Origin: a virus
IMG/VR virus record: IMGVR_UViG_3300023116_000063
Location: 1 to 53,413 of that record
Direction: 5' to 3' (one strand)
Length of the DNA stretch: 53,413 nucleotides
A program made the translations under genes and the position numbers. The notes beneath the pieces were generated by a model. The model was given only the letters and a program-made list of their open reading frames with translations. It was not told where the DNA came from and searched no databases. Numbering within the stretch: the first letter of the stretch is position 1; every line of letters starts with the position of its first letter. This document shows, in pieces, positions 1 through 8,295 of the stretch.

Positions 1-360
1 CCCATTTTCAAAAGTTGCACCTTTAACTACCACATCATCAGAGATAGTGAAAGTTCTCTTGAAGGCACGATTTGAAATGCCCTTGTGCAGATAAGTTGTT
101 TCATCAACAACATCACCCTTTTCTTTAGACTTGATTGAAAGAGTATTCTCTTTTGTTTCAATCTCAATATCGTCTTTACCGAATCCAGCAACTGCAATCT
201 GAATTGCATAATTGGTGTCATCCATTTTTACGATATTGTAAGGGGGGTAGTTTGTTGTTGTAACAAGACTATCATCAAGTAGTCTGTCGAACATTCTATC
301 GAATCCGATAGAGTAAGTTTTAACCCTGTCAAAAGGGTCTGTAAGAGCTGTATTTACCAT
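1..360 (-). CDS. hsp20: Small heat shock protein Hsp20 (partial, 3' end outside window)
   Basis: The first 120 codons are visible, starting at ATG 358-360; the C-terminal end lies beyond the left edge. Residues about 40-120 look like the alpha-crystallin domain: YAIQIAVAGFGKDDIEIE followed by NTLSIKSKEK and the later segment RAFKRTFTISDDV, typical of IbpA-type Hsp20. The family holds unfolding proteins in a refoldable state in the cytoplasm, and marine T4-like phages commonly carry it. A GGAG ribosome site precedes the ATG and a TATAAATA late promoter lies about 60 bases upstream, so it is probably made late, with the structural proteins. Confidence in the family is high; a virion-assembly role is inference. 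Confidence 0.9.
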   Translation of the reverse strand, partial: MVNTALTDPFDRVKTYSIGFDRMFDRLLDDSLVTTTNYPPYNIVKMDDTNYAIQIAVAGFGKDDIEIETKENTLSIKSKEKGDVVDETTYLHKGISNRAFKRTFTISDDVVVKGATFENG

Positions 361-418
361 TTTGTTTCTCCTTTAAAAAGCAAGTTACAGTGTGATACCC
401 ATTATGGCATATCACGTT

Positions 419-426
419 TATTTATA
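419..426 (-). promoter_or_regulatory. Late promoter TATAAATA for hsp20
   Basis: An exact T4-type late element TATAAATA on the minus strand, 58 bases before the hsp20 start. A stem-loop (GGTAGTTT 431-438 with AAACTACC 448-455) lies just upstream of it. Confidence 0.75.
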
Positions 427-540
427 AAGTGGTAGTTTTTTGGGCGGAAACTACCAAAACCGTGATTTGCGACACAGAGTAAGCATATTTGTGTCGAACA
501 GGGCGACTTACGAATCGCACCCTATATTATATATACATCC

Positions 541-577
541 AAGAGGGATTTTTCAATCCCTCTCTTCAATTTTTTTT
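541..577. terminator. Stem-loop after the DUF932 gene, possible terminator
   Basis: AGAGGGATT (542-550) pairs with AATCCCTCT (555-563) around a four-base loop, 12 bases past the DUF932 stop. On the minus strand the loop is GAAA and no T-run follows. On the plus strand a run of Ts (570-577) follows, so it looks like a better terminator for transcription in the opposite direction. The remaining intergenic stretch down to 361 holds the hsp20 promoter and no convincing reading frame. Confidence 0.45.
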
Positions 578-1535
578 ATGCAGCATCAGCGTATTCAAGT
601 GCCTTATCAAGTGCATTTAGTTTTACCTTACGGTTACGTCCGTACCATGATGAAACCAATCGTCCATCATTAGAACGTCCTTGCAAGTGGTCTGTCATGT
701 TAGTAACAGAGTTGAATGCAGTCCACCAAGTTCCTTGTGCGAACTCAGCACCAGGCTGAACATCCAAGTTCTCAAATGCAAGTTTTGAGTTACGAGAAGT
801 GAAAGGAATTACGTTATCCACTTTCTCTTTCGCAGGCGCACCGAATACCTCATTGAAGTACTGGATTACATTATCAGAAGTGTATTTCTTAGAACCAAGA
901 AATGCAGCCATTGACTTATACTGTTCCATCTTCTCACGAGCGATACCCATCTGTTCTTTGACTTCAGAAGCATCAAACTCTTTACGGTGATTTACAGTCA
1001 ACATCTTATCTGCATTCTGTGATAGAGACAGTGTAAGAGTGTTGTTACATACTACACGAATTGGTGTCATACGAATGTTAATCGCCTTACCAAACTGGTG
1101 TGGGTTAGTAAACAAGAAGTAGTTGTCAGTAACGTCACCGTTGAACAACTCAAATGATTCTTTGGTTTTTGCAAGTGCCCAAACCATTTGTCCATCTTTC
1201 AGTGAACCAGCAGTGTGCATTTCCATGTCACCAGCCATCACATACTCGTGGAAGAATTCAAATGCTTCTGAGTTCTGTACTGGATTCCAACCAGTACCAA
1301 CAACATCAAGTACAGTGTTGTCAGAGGTACGAACAAGTGCCTCTTTGTTTTTGATAGGAACACCAGATGCAGTGACAATTGGTTGTTTCTCAACAGTCCA
1401 GTTAAGTCCAGCGACTTCTTGGAATTGAGCAGGAGTCAAATCCTGTTCTACTTTAGTTCCAAGTCCATGCCAAGGAAGTTCACCAACATAGGCCATCTGG
1501 GCCTGTCCATTTACGATTTCAAGTTCGTGTGCCAT
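576..1535 (-). CDS. DUF932 / TIGR03299-type phage-plasmid protein
   Basis: A 319-residue protein of the DUF932 family (phage/plasmid-like protein TIGR03299). The N-terminus MAHELEIVNGQ, then LPWHGLGTKV and LTPAQFQEVAGLNW, is the classic opening of this family, and the length is usual. The function is not established; relatives sit on plasmids and phages, often near DNA-metabolism genes. It starts at ATG 1533-1535 with GGAG about 9 bases upstream. It has its own sigma70-like promoter (1575-1603) overlapping the end of the deformylase gene, so it may be expressed separately from the gp55-gp46 operon, and a stem-loop follows its stop. Family assignment is confident; role unknown. Confidence 0.85.
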   Translation of the reverse strand: MAHELEIVNGQAQMAYVGELPWHGLGTKVEQDLTPAQFQEVAGLNWTVEKQPIVTASGVPIKNKEALVRTSDNTVLDVVGTGWNPVQNSEAFEFFHEYVMAGDMEMHTAGSLKDGQMVWALAKTKESFELFNGDVTDNYFLFTNPHQFGKAINIRMTPIRVVCNNTLTLSLSQNADKMLTVNHRKEFDASEVKEQMGIAREKMEQYKSMAAFLGSKKYTSDNVIQYFNEVFGAPAKEKVDNVIPFTSRNSKLAFENLDVQPGAEFAQGTWWTAFNSVTNMTDHLQGRSNDGRLVSSWYGRNRKVKLNALDKALEYADAA

Positions 1536-1574
1536 AATAAAAGTTCTCCGTTTGTTTTCTCACTTTATATACAC

Positions 1575-1603
1575 AGTATAGACTGTTTTAAGAACAAAGT
1601 CAA
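1575..1603 (-). promoter_or_regulatory. Sigma70-like promoter for DUF932 gene
   Basis: On the minus strand TTGACT (1598-1603), a 17-base spacer and TATACT (1575-1580) form a near-consensus host-type promoter. The -35 overlaps the last codons of the deformylase gene. No NATAAATA element lies between it and DUF932, so early or middle expression is inferred. Confidence 0.75.
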
Positions 1604-2130
1604 GATGTTTTTACAACTTTTTTCAACATTTTTTGTTGTTTTTTTCTGGCCATATCCATCTTCAACTTTGATGCATACATAGTAAAGTTCTTACCATCCA
1701 TATGGTCATACTCATGTTGGAAGATACGAGCAGTCAGTCCAGCAAACTTGCCCTTCTTTTGTTCACCATTAATGTCCATATATTCAAACTCAATCATCTT
1801 TGGCCTTTTGAGATTCAAGAATAAATGTGGATAAGTTAAACACCCCTCAACAAAGAATTCAGTTTCTTCAGATTCCCAAATGATTTTAGGATTGAAGTAA
1901 ATCTCAACATTTCCATCTTTCAAGTCTGTGTACATAACGAATGCACGAATAGATAGCCCACATTGATTCGCAGACAATCCAATACCACGCATAGCAGACA
2001 TAGTACCTTTTAGATTATCATATAATTCTTGTGGTGTCAAGTCATATTTTGTTTTAATATCATCAAATGTTATATCAGGCAGTTTCACATTTAGTGATGG
2101 ACTTTCTGCCTCAATTAGTTTATATATCAT
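1600..2130 (-). CDS. def: Peptide deformylase
   Basis: A 176-residue peptide deformylase, which removes the formyl group from N-terminal methionine of nascent proteins. All three family motifs are present: GIGLSANQ (49-56), EGCLTYP (95-101, the Cys being a metal ligand) and QHEYDHMDG (138-146, two metal His and the catalytic Glu). The start at 2130 overlaps the TGA of the upstream methyltransferase-like gene (ATGA), pointing to translational coupling; a longer frame reaching 2193 would lie inside that gene. The lysine-rich C-terminus (KKQQKMLKKVVK) is short compared with bacterial enzymes. Phage deformylases are known in marine myoviruses, where processing of photosystem proteins was proposed; no such link can be seen here. 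Confidence 0.93.
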   Translation of the reverse strand: MIYKLIEAESPSLNVKLPDITFDDIKTKYDLTPQELYDNLKGTMSAMRGIGLSANQCGLSIRAFVMYTDLKDGNVEIYFNPKIIWESEETEFFVEGCLTYPHLFLNLKRPKMIEFEYMDINGEQKKGKFAGLTARIFQHEYDHMDGKNFTMYASKLKMDMARKKQQKMLKKVVKTS

Positions 2131-2648
2131 GTTCTGCCCCAAAATTCGATAGGTTTCACCATATCTGTGTTGTCGAATAGATACCAACAGCAATTGTCTT
2201 TACCAACGCTACTGCTACCCTCAATCCACTTTACTCTTCCTATACTAACAACTTTTTTTAGTTTTGTCAAGAAGGGAATTGATTGTTTTGTATGCATCCA
2301 ATCTGAATCAAAAAGAAACCATGTAGGAGCAATATTAGAAAAATGTTCTATCATTGGATGGAGTATCTTACGATTCCAAGGTGGATTTGTAATAATGTAT
2401 TGTGCCTTTGCATTTACATCAAAACAATCCATTTCCATTATTTCGTCAGACTGTGGTTCAATATCAGATGCATGAATGCACATTCCATTATGCAACCCCA
2501 AGTGGTCAATCAATCTACCGTCACCAGCACATGGCTCAACAAAGGTAAATGGTTTTTGTGGTAGATGTGCAATAAGAGGCGCAACTGCCGAATATGGTGT
2601 TGGATAGAAATCTCTTTCTATTCTTTCAAAATCACTTCTTTTTCCCAT
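2127..2648 (-). CDS. SAM-dependent DNA methyltransferase-like protein
   Basis: A 173-residue class I methyltransferase-like protein. It shows DFYPTP (13-18), a glycine-rich SAM-binding motif EPCAGDG (38-44) and the N6-adenine-type catalytic motif NPPW (88-91), in the order found in small phage adenine methyltransferases. It would methylate an amino group of adenine in DNA; the target site cannot be predicted, and it is short, with no clear target-recognition domain. The ATG at 2648 is preferred because AGGAAG lies 5 bases upstream; an in-frame ATG at 2660 adds four residues. It overlaps the Nmad1-like gene before it and the deformylase after it. Whether it protects phage DNA from restriction is inference. 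Confidence 0.78.
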   Translation of the reverse strand: MGKRSDFERIERDFYPTPYSAVAPLIAHLPQKPFTFVEPCAGDGRLIDHLGLHNGMCIHASDIEPQSDEIMEMDCFDVNAKAQYIITNPPWNRKILHPMIEHFSNIAPTWFLFDSDWMHTKQSIPFLTKLKKVVSIGRVKWIEGSSSVGKDNCCWYLFDNTDMVKPIEFWGRT

Positions 2649-2940
2649 TATCTTCCTCATAAAGAATTAGTGCGATTAAAGCATAGTTTGCCATGTCAAC
2701 CAAAGTATCCTTGATACTCTCATCTTTTACTTGCAATCTTTCTTTCCTTGCAAATCCCATGATACGACTAAACTTGTCGCTGATACGAACTGCAACACCT
2801 TTCCATGCTGGAATACCAGCAATCTCACAGTGTCTAAAGTTTGCAAACACATCTTCCGTACTTGCATAGTCGTGACGTTTTGCGTCATGTGTTATTTTCA
2901 TTTCTTCTAGTAATTCATAAAATCGTTCACTTTGTTTCAT
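2632..2940 (-). CDS. DUF1599 / Nmad1-like nucleotide-modification-associated protein
   Basis: A 102-residue all-helical protein resembling DUF1599, also called nucleotide modification associated domain 1. Visible landmarks are KRHDYASTEDVFANFR (21-36), GIPAWKGVAVRISDKFSRI and DTLVDMANYALIALILYEE. The family is found in phages and is linked by context to hypermodified DNA; no enzyme activity is firmly known. The start at 2940 directly follows the gp46 stop (TAATATG), so longer upstream frames are rejected. It sits between gp46 and a DNA methyltransferase-like gene, which fits a DNA-modification role. Confidence 0.72.
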   Translation of the reverse strand: MKQSERFYELLEEMKITHDAKRHDYASTEDVFANFRHCEIAGIPAWKGVAVRISDKFSRIMGFARKERLQVKDESIKDTLVDMANYALIALILYEEDNGKKK

Positions 2941-2941
2941 A

Positions 2942-4648
2942 TTATGCCACCTTTGAGAAGTTCTTCTCTTTTTTGAATTGGATAACGCTTCTGAATTTAT
3001 CAAACAACATATCCTGTTTATGGGAAATAACGAATACATTCTGATCACTGAACGTATTCAAGATTTTGAGGAAATCATCTGTACCAGTACCATCCAAAGA
3101 TGAATCAAAGATTTCATCAAGAATGAGTAGATTAGTATTGGTTGAGTTCTTCATCTTTGCGACAGCTCTCCATGTAAAGAGTAGTGCCAAGTCGATACGC
3201 ATCTTCTCACCTTCAGAGAATGATGCATAAGAAAACTCATCACGAAAACGTGACTTGATAGTTTCTTGAAAGTTTTCGTCAATATTAAAGTTGACAAAGA
3301 AATCCATAGAACTGAGATATGTATTTACCAACTTGTTCATAATTGGCAAATATTGTTTTACAATCTTAGTTTTAATACCACTGTCTTGTAAAAGATTTCG
3401 TGCTACATCAATATAGAATCTATCCTCGTTTAACTTAGACTTTTGTTCATTGATGTATTTAATTTTACCTTTGAGTTCATCAAGTTTAGATTTATCATCT
3501 TCTGATATAGAACCAGCTTCATAAGCCTCAATGTCTTTCTGCAACTTGACATTAAACTTTTCTAGTTCAATAATAGAGGAACGAATCTTTGCAATCTCAA
3601 CATCATGCTGACGAATGGTTTCAAGGTTGATTAAGATTGTGTTGAGTCTGTCTTGTTCGGCACGTTCAAGGGTTTTGCAACTGTCGATTGCTGTGTCGAG
3701 TTCTCCGATTTTTGTAGTGCGAAGTTCTGTCTGCGTCTGCTTTGTTGCAGTCGTAATTGATTGTTCGCAAGTCGGACATTCATCGTTGTTCTGGAAGAAT
3801 TGGATTTGACGGTCATGTTCTGCCTTTCTGTTTTGAAGTGCGGCTTCAGTTTGACTTAGTTTTTTAAGTTTCTGTTCAGTCTTTATTTTTATCTCTGCAT
3901 CAAAAGATAAATCACTTTTATCTTTCTCAAATGATTTAATTTCTTCTTTTCTAGAATTGATAGTAGAGTTATTATCAGAAATCTTTTGTTTGTTTTCTGT
4001 AATGATAACAGATTTATTATCAACTACATTTTTAATAAACTTTTCCTGTAAAGTAATTTTTTCACTAGTCAAATCATACTGATATTCAACATTACGAATC
4101 TCTTCATTCAATTCTTTGTTCTTGTTCTTGAGCAAGAAGTTCATCAAAGAAAATACTTTGATATCTAGAATATCTTCAACAACCTCACGGCGTGCCTTTG
4201 TAGACAACTGCATGAATGGAACAAAGGTAGAAGAACCTAGAATAACAACCTGTGTAAAAGAACGATAGTTTAATCCCAAAATCTGTTGTTCTAGATGTTT
4301 CTGATAATCACGAGCATTCGCATCTTGATTAATCATGTTATCATTAACGTATACTTCAAACTTATTAGGTTTGATGCCACGAATAACCTTTACATTTTTA
4401 CCACCAACAATAAACTCAACTTCAACAATAGAAGCACTACCATTAACTGAATTAACAAGTTGTGATTTTGAGATGTTACGAAATGGTTTATTAAATAGGC
4501 CAAAACAAAGTGCATCAAGAATGGTTGACTTTCCTGCTCCGTTTTCGCCAATGATCAAAGTAGTTGGACTTCTATCCAACTGTATTTCTGTAAAATTATT
4601 GCCAGTAGAAAGAAAGTTCTTCCAGCGTACATATTTAAAAGTAATCAC
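2942..4648 (-). CDS. gp46: gp46 recombination endonuclease subunit (Rad50/SbcC-like ATPase)
   Basis: A 568-residue SMC-type ATPase, T4 gp46 homologue, partner of gp47 in resecting DNA ends for recombination-dependent replication. It contains Walker A GENGAGKST (34-42), two coiled-coil arms around a zinc-hook CPTC (291-294), the ABC signature FSEGEKMR (477-484) and Walker B LLILDE (507-512). The length is like T4 gp46 (560). It starts with an ATGA overlap onto gp47, so the two subunits are probably translated in a coupled manner. Confidence 0.96.
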   Translation of the reverse strand: MITFKYVRWKNFLSTGNNFTEIQLDRSPTTLIIGENGAGKSTILDALCFGLFNKPFRNISKSQLVNSVNGSASIVEVEFIVGGKNVKVIRGIKPNKFEVYVNDNMINQDANARDYQKHLEQQILGLNYRSFTQVVILGSSTFVPFMQLSTKARREVVEDILDIKVFSLMNFLLKNKNKELNEEIRNVEYQYDLTSEKITLQEKFIKNVVDNKSVIITENKQKISDNNSTINSRKEEIKSFEKDKSDLSFDAEIKIKTEQKLKKLSQTEAALQNRKAEHDRQIQFFQNNDECPTCEQSITTATKQTQTELRTTKIGELDTAIDSCKTLERAEQDRLNTILINLETIRQHDVEIAKIRSSIIELEKFNVKLQKDIEAYEAGSISEDDKSKLDELKGKIKYINEQKSKLNEDRFYIDVARNLLQDSGIKTKIVKQYLPIMNKLVNTYLSSMDFFVNFNIDENFQETIKSRFRDEFSYASFSEGEKMRIDLALLFTWRAVAKMKNSTNTNLLILDEIFDSSLDGTGTDDFLKILNTFSDQNVFVISHKQDMLFDKFRSVIQFKKEKNFSKVA

Positions 4649-5721
4649 AGTTCTAGGTCACTCGCTTCTACATACAACGACTTCATCATATTAGTCAATC
4701 GTTTTTTATCTAAGTCAACATCAAGTTCATCAATGTAACGCTCAATCAAAGTCATGTTATCTTCTGCATTCTCAATGATTGCATCATCAACATTCTCTGC
4801 ATCAAGTTCACTAAAGTCCTCAACAATCTTTACCTCATGGGCACCAGATTCATTCAAAACTCTGTCAATAAACCTATCGAACTGATAAAAGTCCTTTTTA
4901 TTAACAACGATTATTTTAACAAACTTTTCCTTCAATGTCAATACATTAAAATCAGAATAATTTGTTGTTGAATCATCATAGTAGATTTTTTCAAAGATTG
5001 TGTATGGATTAATAATACGATCTAGTTCTCTCGTATTTGTGTCAAAGATATGGAAACCCTTTGGGCAACCATCATCACTCCAAGTCATTTGATAGGTGTT
5101 ACCAAGATAATAAACATGGCCATCGTCAGACTTCTTGTGAAAGTGTCCAGAGAATACAGTATCAAACTTTCTTAGAAAATCTTTATCATATCCACTTTCT
5201 GAAAAATGTCCAGCGTGCATCTCAAAACCATTGATTTCAAAATGCCCCATACAAATCTGTGCAGAAGTCATTTCAATACTTCTCATAGACTGTTCATAGT
5301 TTTCAGTACAAATCCATGGCATAAAGTGAATACCAGTACCATCAAACTCTTCAGTAAGAGGTGCATCATAACAATGAATGTTAGGATATTTCTCCTCGCC
5401 TGGGCCACCTAACAGTTCGTATAATGAGTTTATTTCATTGGTGTTTTTATAGTAGGTGTCGTGATTCCCTGCCATAATATGGACAGTGATACCTCTATCA
5501 ACAAAAGGTTTGATAAACCTTTCACGCAAGTCTTTTGCAATCTTATATGAAACAAACTTACGTCTGTCCATAAGGTCGCCCAAATGAATAACCGTTTTAA
5601 TGTTGTGTTCATCTAAGTAAGGAAAGAAAATCTCTTCCCAAAACTTATAGAAGTATTCATTAAATGCTAAACTATCATTACGGGCGCCAAAGTGAGTATC
5701 AGTTATCAGCGCTATTTTCAT
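4645..5721 (-). CDS. gp47: gp47 recombination endonuclease subunit (Mre11/SbcD-like)
   Basis: A 358-residue calcineurin-like phosphoesterase, T4 gp47 homologue. Metal-binding motifs appear in order: TDTHFG (7-12), GDLMDRR (48-54), GNHDTY (85-90), MGHF (158-161) and SGHFHKKS (191-198). With gp46 it forms the nuclease that generates 3' single strands for UvsX/UvsY-driven strand invasion. The start lies 23 bases inside the end of gp55, and the end overlaps gp46 by ATGA, giving a tight gp55-gp47-gp46 operon. Confidence 0.96.
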   Translation of the reverse strand: MKIALITDTHFGARNDSLAFNEYFYKFWEEIFFPYLDEHNIKTVIHLGDLMDRRKFVSYKIAKDLRERFIKPFVDRGITVHIMAGNHDTYYKNTNEINSLYELLGGPGEEKYPNIHCYDAPLTEEFDGTGIHFMPWICTENYEQSMRSIEMTSAQICMGHFEINGFEMHAGHFSESGYDKDFLRKFDTVFSGHFHKKSDDGHVYYLGNTYQMTWSDDGCPKGFHIFDTNTRELDRIINPYTIFEKIYYDDSTTNYSDFNVLTLKEKFVKIIVVNKKDFYQFDRFIDRVLNESGAHEVKIVEDFSELDAENVDDAIIENAEDNMTLIERYIDELDVDLDKKRLTNMMKSLYVEASDLEL

Positions 5722-6265
5722 TTATCTCTTCACCATCGTCATCATAAAATTTTTCAAGGCCTTTTGGTTCACTCTTCTTTTTTTTCTTAGGTTTATATAC
5801 ATCTTCAGCTGGTAGAAAATTCTTCTGTAGATAATCAACAAACTGTCCTTGTTCCATATCTTCTCCAACTGCAAGAACATCAACACTCATGTTCTCAATT
5901 ATTTTGTGTCTGATATGTTGTTGTTTCTTTTCTTTTTGTATCCTACGAATAAAGGCGTAGTAAATAATTTGTGTGAAATACGCAAAAGGATTGTTTGATT
6001 TATCTGGATTGAAGTTGCTACAATACTGTAGACAGTTTTCAATACCATCAGAAATCATTTCTTCTCTATAGGTGTAATTGATAAAATTTGGTCGGTAAGA
6101 AAGGTGGTTTGCAATTTTCAAGAAGCATTCGCCGATATAATTAGTCACTGGTGGTTGTGGTTCACCTAGTTCCTCAGCCTCTTTGCAACGCTCTTTCCAT
6201 TCTTTCATTGCTTCTAGGAACTGTGCATTATTGACATAATGCGCTCCTTTTGGTTTTTTAGCCAT
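5699..6265 (-). CDS. gp55: gp55 late-transcription sigma factor
   Basis: A 188-residue homologue of T4 gp55, the minimal sigma factor that directs host RNA polymerase to NATAAATA late promoters. The core region 2-like stretch NPFAYFTQIIYYAFIRRIQKEKKQ is diagnostic, preceded by the helical ISDGIENCLQYCSNF segment. The C-terminus is lysine-rich then acidic (KPKKKKKSEPKG); in T4 the C-terminal end contacts the sliding clamp, and whether that holds here is inference. It is driven by a near-perfect sigma70-like promoter at 6311-6339, so it can be made before late transcription starts. It overlaps gp47. Confidence 0.93.
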   Translation of the reverse strand: MAKKPKGAHYVNNAQFLEAMKEWKERCKEAEELGEPQPPVTNYIGECFLKIANHLSYRPNFINYTYREEMISDGIENCLQYCSNFNPDKSNNPFAYFTQIIYYAFIRRIQKEKKQQHIRHKIIENMSVDVLAVGEDMEQGQFVDYLQKNFLPAEDVYKPKKKKKSEPKGLEKFYDDDGEEINENSADN

Positions 6266-6310
6266 AATAACTCCACATATATTGTCGCTTAAAGTGCGAT
6301 TAATAGATAC

Positions 6311-6339
6311 ATCATACTATATCTTGATTCAGATGTCAA
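6311..6339 (-). promoter_or_regulatory. Sigma70-like promoter for the gp55-gp47-gp46 operon
   Basis: Minus strand: TTGACA (6334-6339), 17-base spacer, TATGAT (6311-6316), about 45 bases upstream of the gp55 ATG. This is one of the best host-type promoters in the window. The -35 is part of a 12-base inverted repeat. Confidence 0.85.
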
Positions 6340-6380
6340 GAGAAAAATAATTATAAAAATCTATTGACTTTCTCTTGACA
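6334..6380. repeat. 12-bp inverted repeat overlapping the gp55 promoter
   Basis: TGTCAAGAGAAA (6334-6345) and TTTCTCTTGACA (6369-6380) are perfect inverted copies separated by 23 AT-rich bases. Each arm carries a TTGACA -35 sequence on opposite strands. It could be an operator, a divergent promoter pair, or an RNA stem-loop after the upstream operon. Confidence 0.7.
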
Positions 6381-6421
6381 AGAGGGTATATTTACTATGC
6401 TGGGTTTGAGAATGAATAGAT

Positions 6422-6823
6422 CTAATGTATAAGCTTAGAGTCTGGACTACCAAACTCCTCATCCCATTGTTCCTCAACAATATCATCTAATTCTCTATTG
6501 GTGGGAGCTCCAGTTAATACATCTTCATCCTCCAATCTAGATTTACTAACACAATACTCATAAAACTTTGATAACCCATAAGAGGCCTCAGTAAGTACGA
6601 TGATTTGAGACTTGGGGATATCATATGTGTTGGTTTTAGCAAAGTGAATCCACCTTTGTAAAGACAAGGCTTCTTCTATACCATTTCTTGTTGCTTTTGG
6701 ATATGAATTTAATTTCATAGGAGAGGTTACACTAAGATAGGGTGAATCTAAAGACTGAACAACATCACAAATAATCTCTTCACCACTAGACAGCTTTAGT
6801 ATTTTTATATTATTTTCTGTCAT
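6422..6823 (-). CDS. Conserved phage protein, possible Sm-like fold
   Basis: A 133-residue protein with an N-terminal beta-rich stretch NIKILKLSSGEEIICDVV (5-22) resembling the Sm1 strand pattern (strand, G-E-x-I, strand), followed by helices and an acidic tail. A structurally characterised Sm-like protein of putative cyanophage origin has been reported and has this kind of opening; I infer the relation from pattern only. It overlaps the uvsW stop by ATGA and is the last gene of the uvsY operon. If Sm-like, it may form rings that bind RNA or protein. Otherwise it is a conserved hypothetical. Confidence 0.5.
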   Translation of the reverse strand: MTENNIKILKLSSGEEIICDVVQSLDSPYLSVTSPMKLNSYPKATRNGIEEALSLQRWIHFAKTNTYDIPKSQIIVLTEASYGLSKFYEYCVSKSRLEDEDVLTGAPTNRELDDIVEEQWDEEFGSPDSKLIH

Positions 6824-8295
6824 TTTAGTTTTATCCTTTTAATTTCATAATCAAATTGCTCTTCATTATAGATATTTATTCGTTCCATGAAATGGTTAAT
6901 TGTAAAGTTTCTTTTTGATTTATAGGTGAGGTCATCAGCAATATCAAAGAGGATAGCGGAATCCTTAGTTTCACTCCTACGCAATCCACGGCCAATTGAT
7001 TGCAAGGTACGAACTCTGGACTTACTTGGACTTGAGAACACGATGTTGTGAAGATTCCTAATGTTAATACCAGTAGAAAACGTGCCATAAGATGCAACGA
7101 TAATGGCATCCCTCTCTTTTTCTGTAATTGCACGAATATCCTCTCTGGTTTGGGTGTCAGTACCACCAAACACATAAAACACTTTTCTATCTGTGTTAGA
7201 CTTAATCATATCATAGATAACACTTCCATGTTTCTCTACAAATTGAAATAACACCAGTGTATTGCCTTTTAGTGCCAATGTCAAGTCTTTTATAAATTCA
7301 TTTCTTTTTGGGTGTGTAACAATAAAATCAATTTCATCTTGATAGTTCATATCCTTTACGAGTTTACACTCATGTTCTGGATATGTTAAGACTAGCGCCC
7401 TAATCTTAAATTCAGCTAGTGTCTTTTCATCTATCAGTTCTTTTGTTGTAATAACTTTATTAAGTGTTCCAAATAATCCTTCTAGTACTAGGCGATGCGT
7501 TTGCATACCATCCAGTGTACCAGTTAGTCCAAACCTATATTTACACAAATGAAGTTTTGTAAGAATTGAAGTAAGAGATTTTGCCTTAAATAAATGTGCT
7601 TCATCACCAATCACACAACCGAATTGTTCAAAGTAACTCTTAGGAAACTTGTAGATAGATTGCCATGTCGATATAACAACTGGTTTCGTTACTTGTTTAT
7701 CATGTCCACTGTAAATCTTCTGCATATAAGCTTCTTGCCATCCATAGTCGATAAAATCAGAATACATCTGTTCAACCAGAGATGTTGTCGGAACAAGAAT
7801 AAGGATTTTGTCTTGTTGGGTTTCTTGTAATAGTAATTGATAATACCTTACCAGAATATAGATTATAAGTGACTTACCAGAAGCGGTAGGACTAAGAAGA
7901 AGGGCCCTATGATTTCGGATAGCATAATCCACGGCATCAATTTGATAATCACGAGGTTTGATATTTCTTCCACTGGATCGAAGTCTAAGTTGTCTAATGT
8001 ATCCATCAAGAGTTGGTCTGTCGATTGTTTTTTCATTTTTTAGTTCCTCACTTATTGTAAATTCTTCTTCATAATCTGTCAAATATTTTTGTAAATATGG
8101 CAGTAATCCAAGATAAAGTTCTCCTGTTGATGGAGAAAATAGTCTAATCTTTCCATCCCAAATACGATTTCGATACGCAGGCATAAAACGAGCGCCAGGA
8201 ACTTCAAACGTAAAGAAGTCAGAAATCGCCCTTGCAGTTGAGGGTTCAGTTTCTACTTGTAGGTATACTTCATTCTTTTTGGTGATTATGGTCAT
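6820..8295 (-). CDS. uvsW: UvsW DNA/RNA helicase
   Basis: A 491-residue superfamily 2 helicase, T4 UvsW homologue. It shows the N-terminal UvsW domain, Walker A SPTASGKS (135-142), DEAH box GDEAHLF (230-236) and a motif VI SIGRGLRRSE. In T4 it unwinds branched recombination intermediates and R-loops, shutting down origin-dependent replication in favour of recombination-dependent replication. It overlaps both neighbours by ATGA. Confident by family, length and position next to uvsY. Confidence 0.95.
   Translation of the reverse strand: MTIITKKNEVYLQVETEPSTARAISDFFTFEVPGARFMPAYRNRIWDGKIRLFSPSTGELYLGLLPYLQKYLTDYEEEFTISEELKNEKTIDRPTLDGYIRQLRLRSSGRNIKPRDYQIDAVDYAIRNHRALLLSPTASGKSLIIYILVRYYQLLLQETQQDKILILVPTTSLVEQMYSDFIDYGWQEAYMQKIYSGHDKQVTKPVVISTWQSIYKFPKSYFEQFGCVIGDEAHLFKAKSLTSILTKLHLCKYRFGLTGTLDGMQTHRLVLEGLFGTLNKVITTKELIDEKTLAEFKIRALVLTYPEHECKLVKDMNYQDEIDFIVTHPKRNEFIKDLTLALKGNTLVLFQFVEKHGSVIYDMIKSNTDRKVFYVFGGTDTQTREDIRAITEKERDAIIVASYGTFSTGINIRNLHNIVFSSPSKSRVRTLQSIGRGLRRSETKDSAILFDIADDLTYKSKRNFTINHFMERINIYNEEQFDYEIKRIKLK

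Noticed and set aside
1123-1428. Plus-strand open frames opposite DUF932 and many other genes
   Set aside because: They mirror well-supported minus-strand genes and show no start sites or family motifs.
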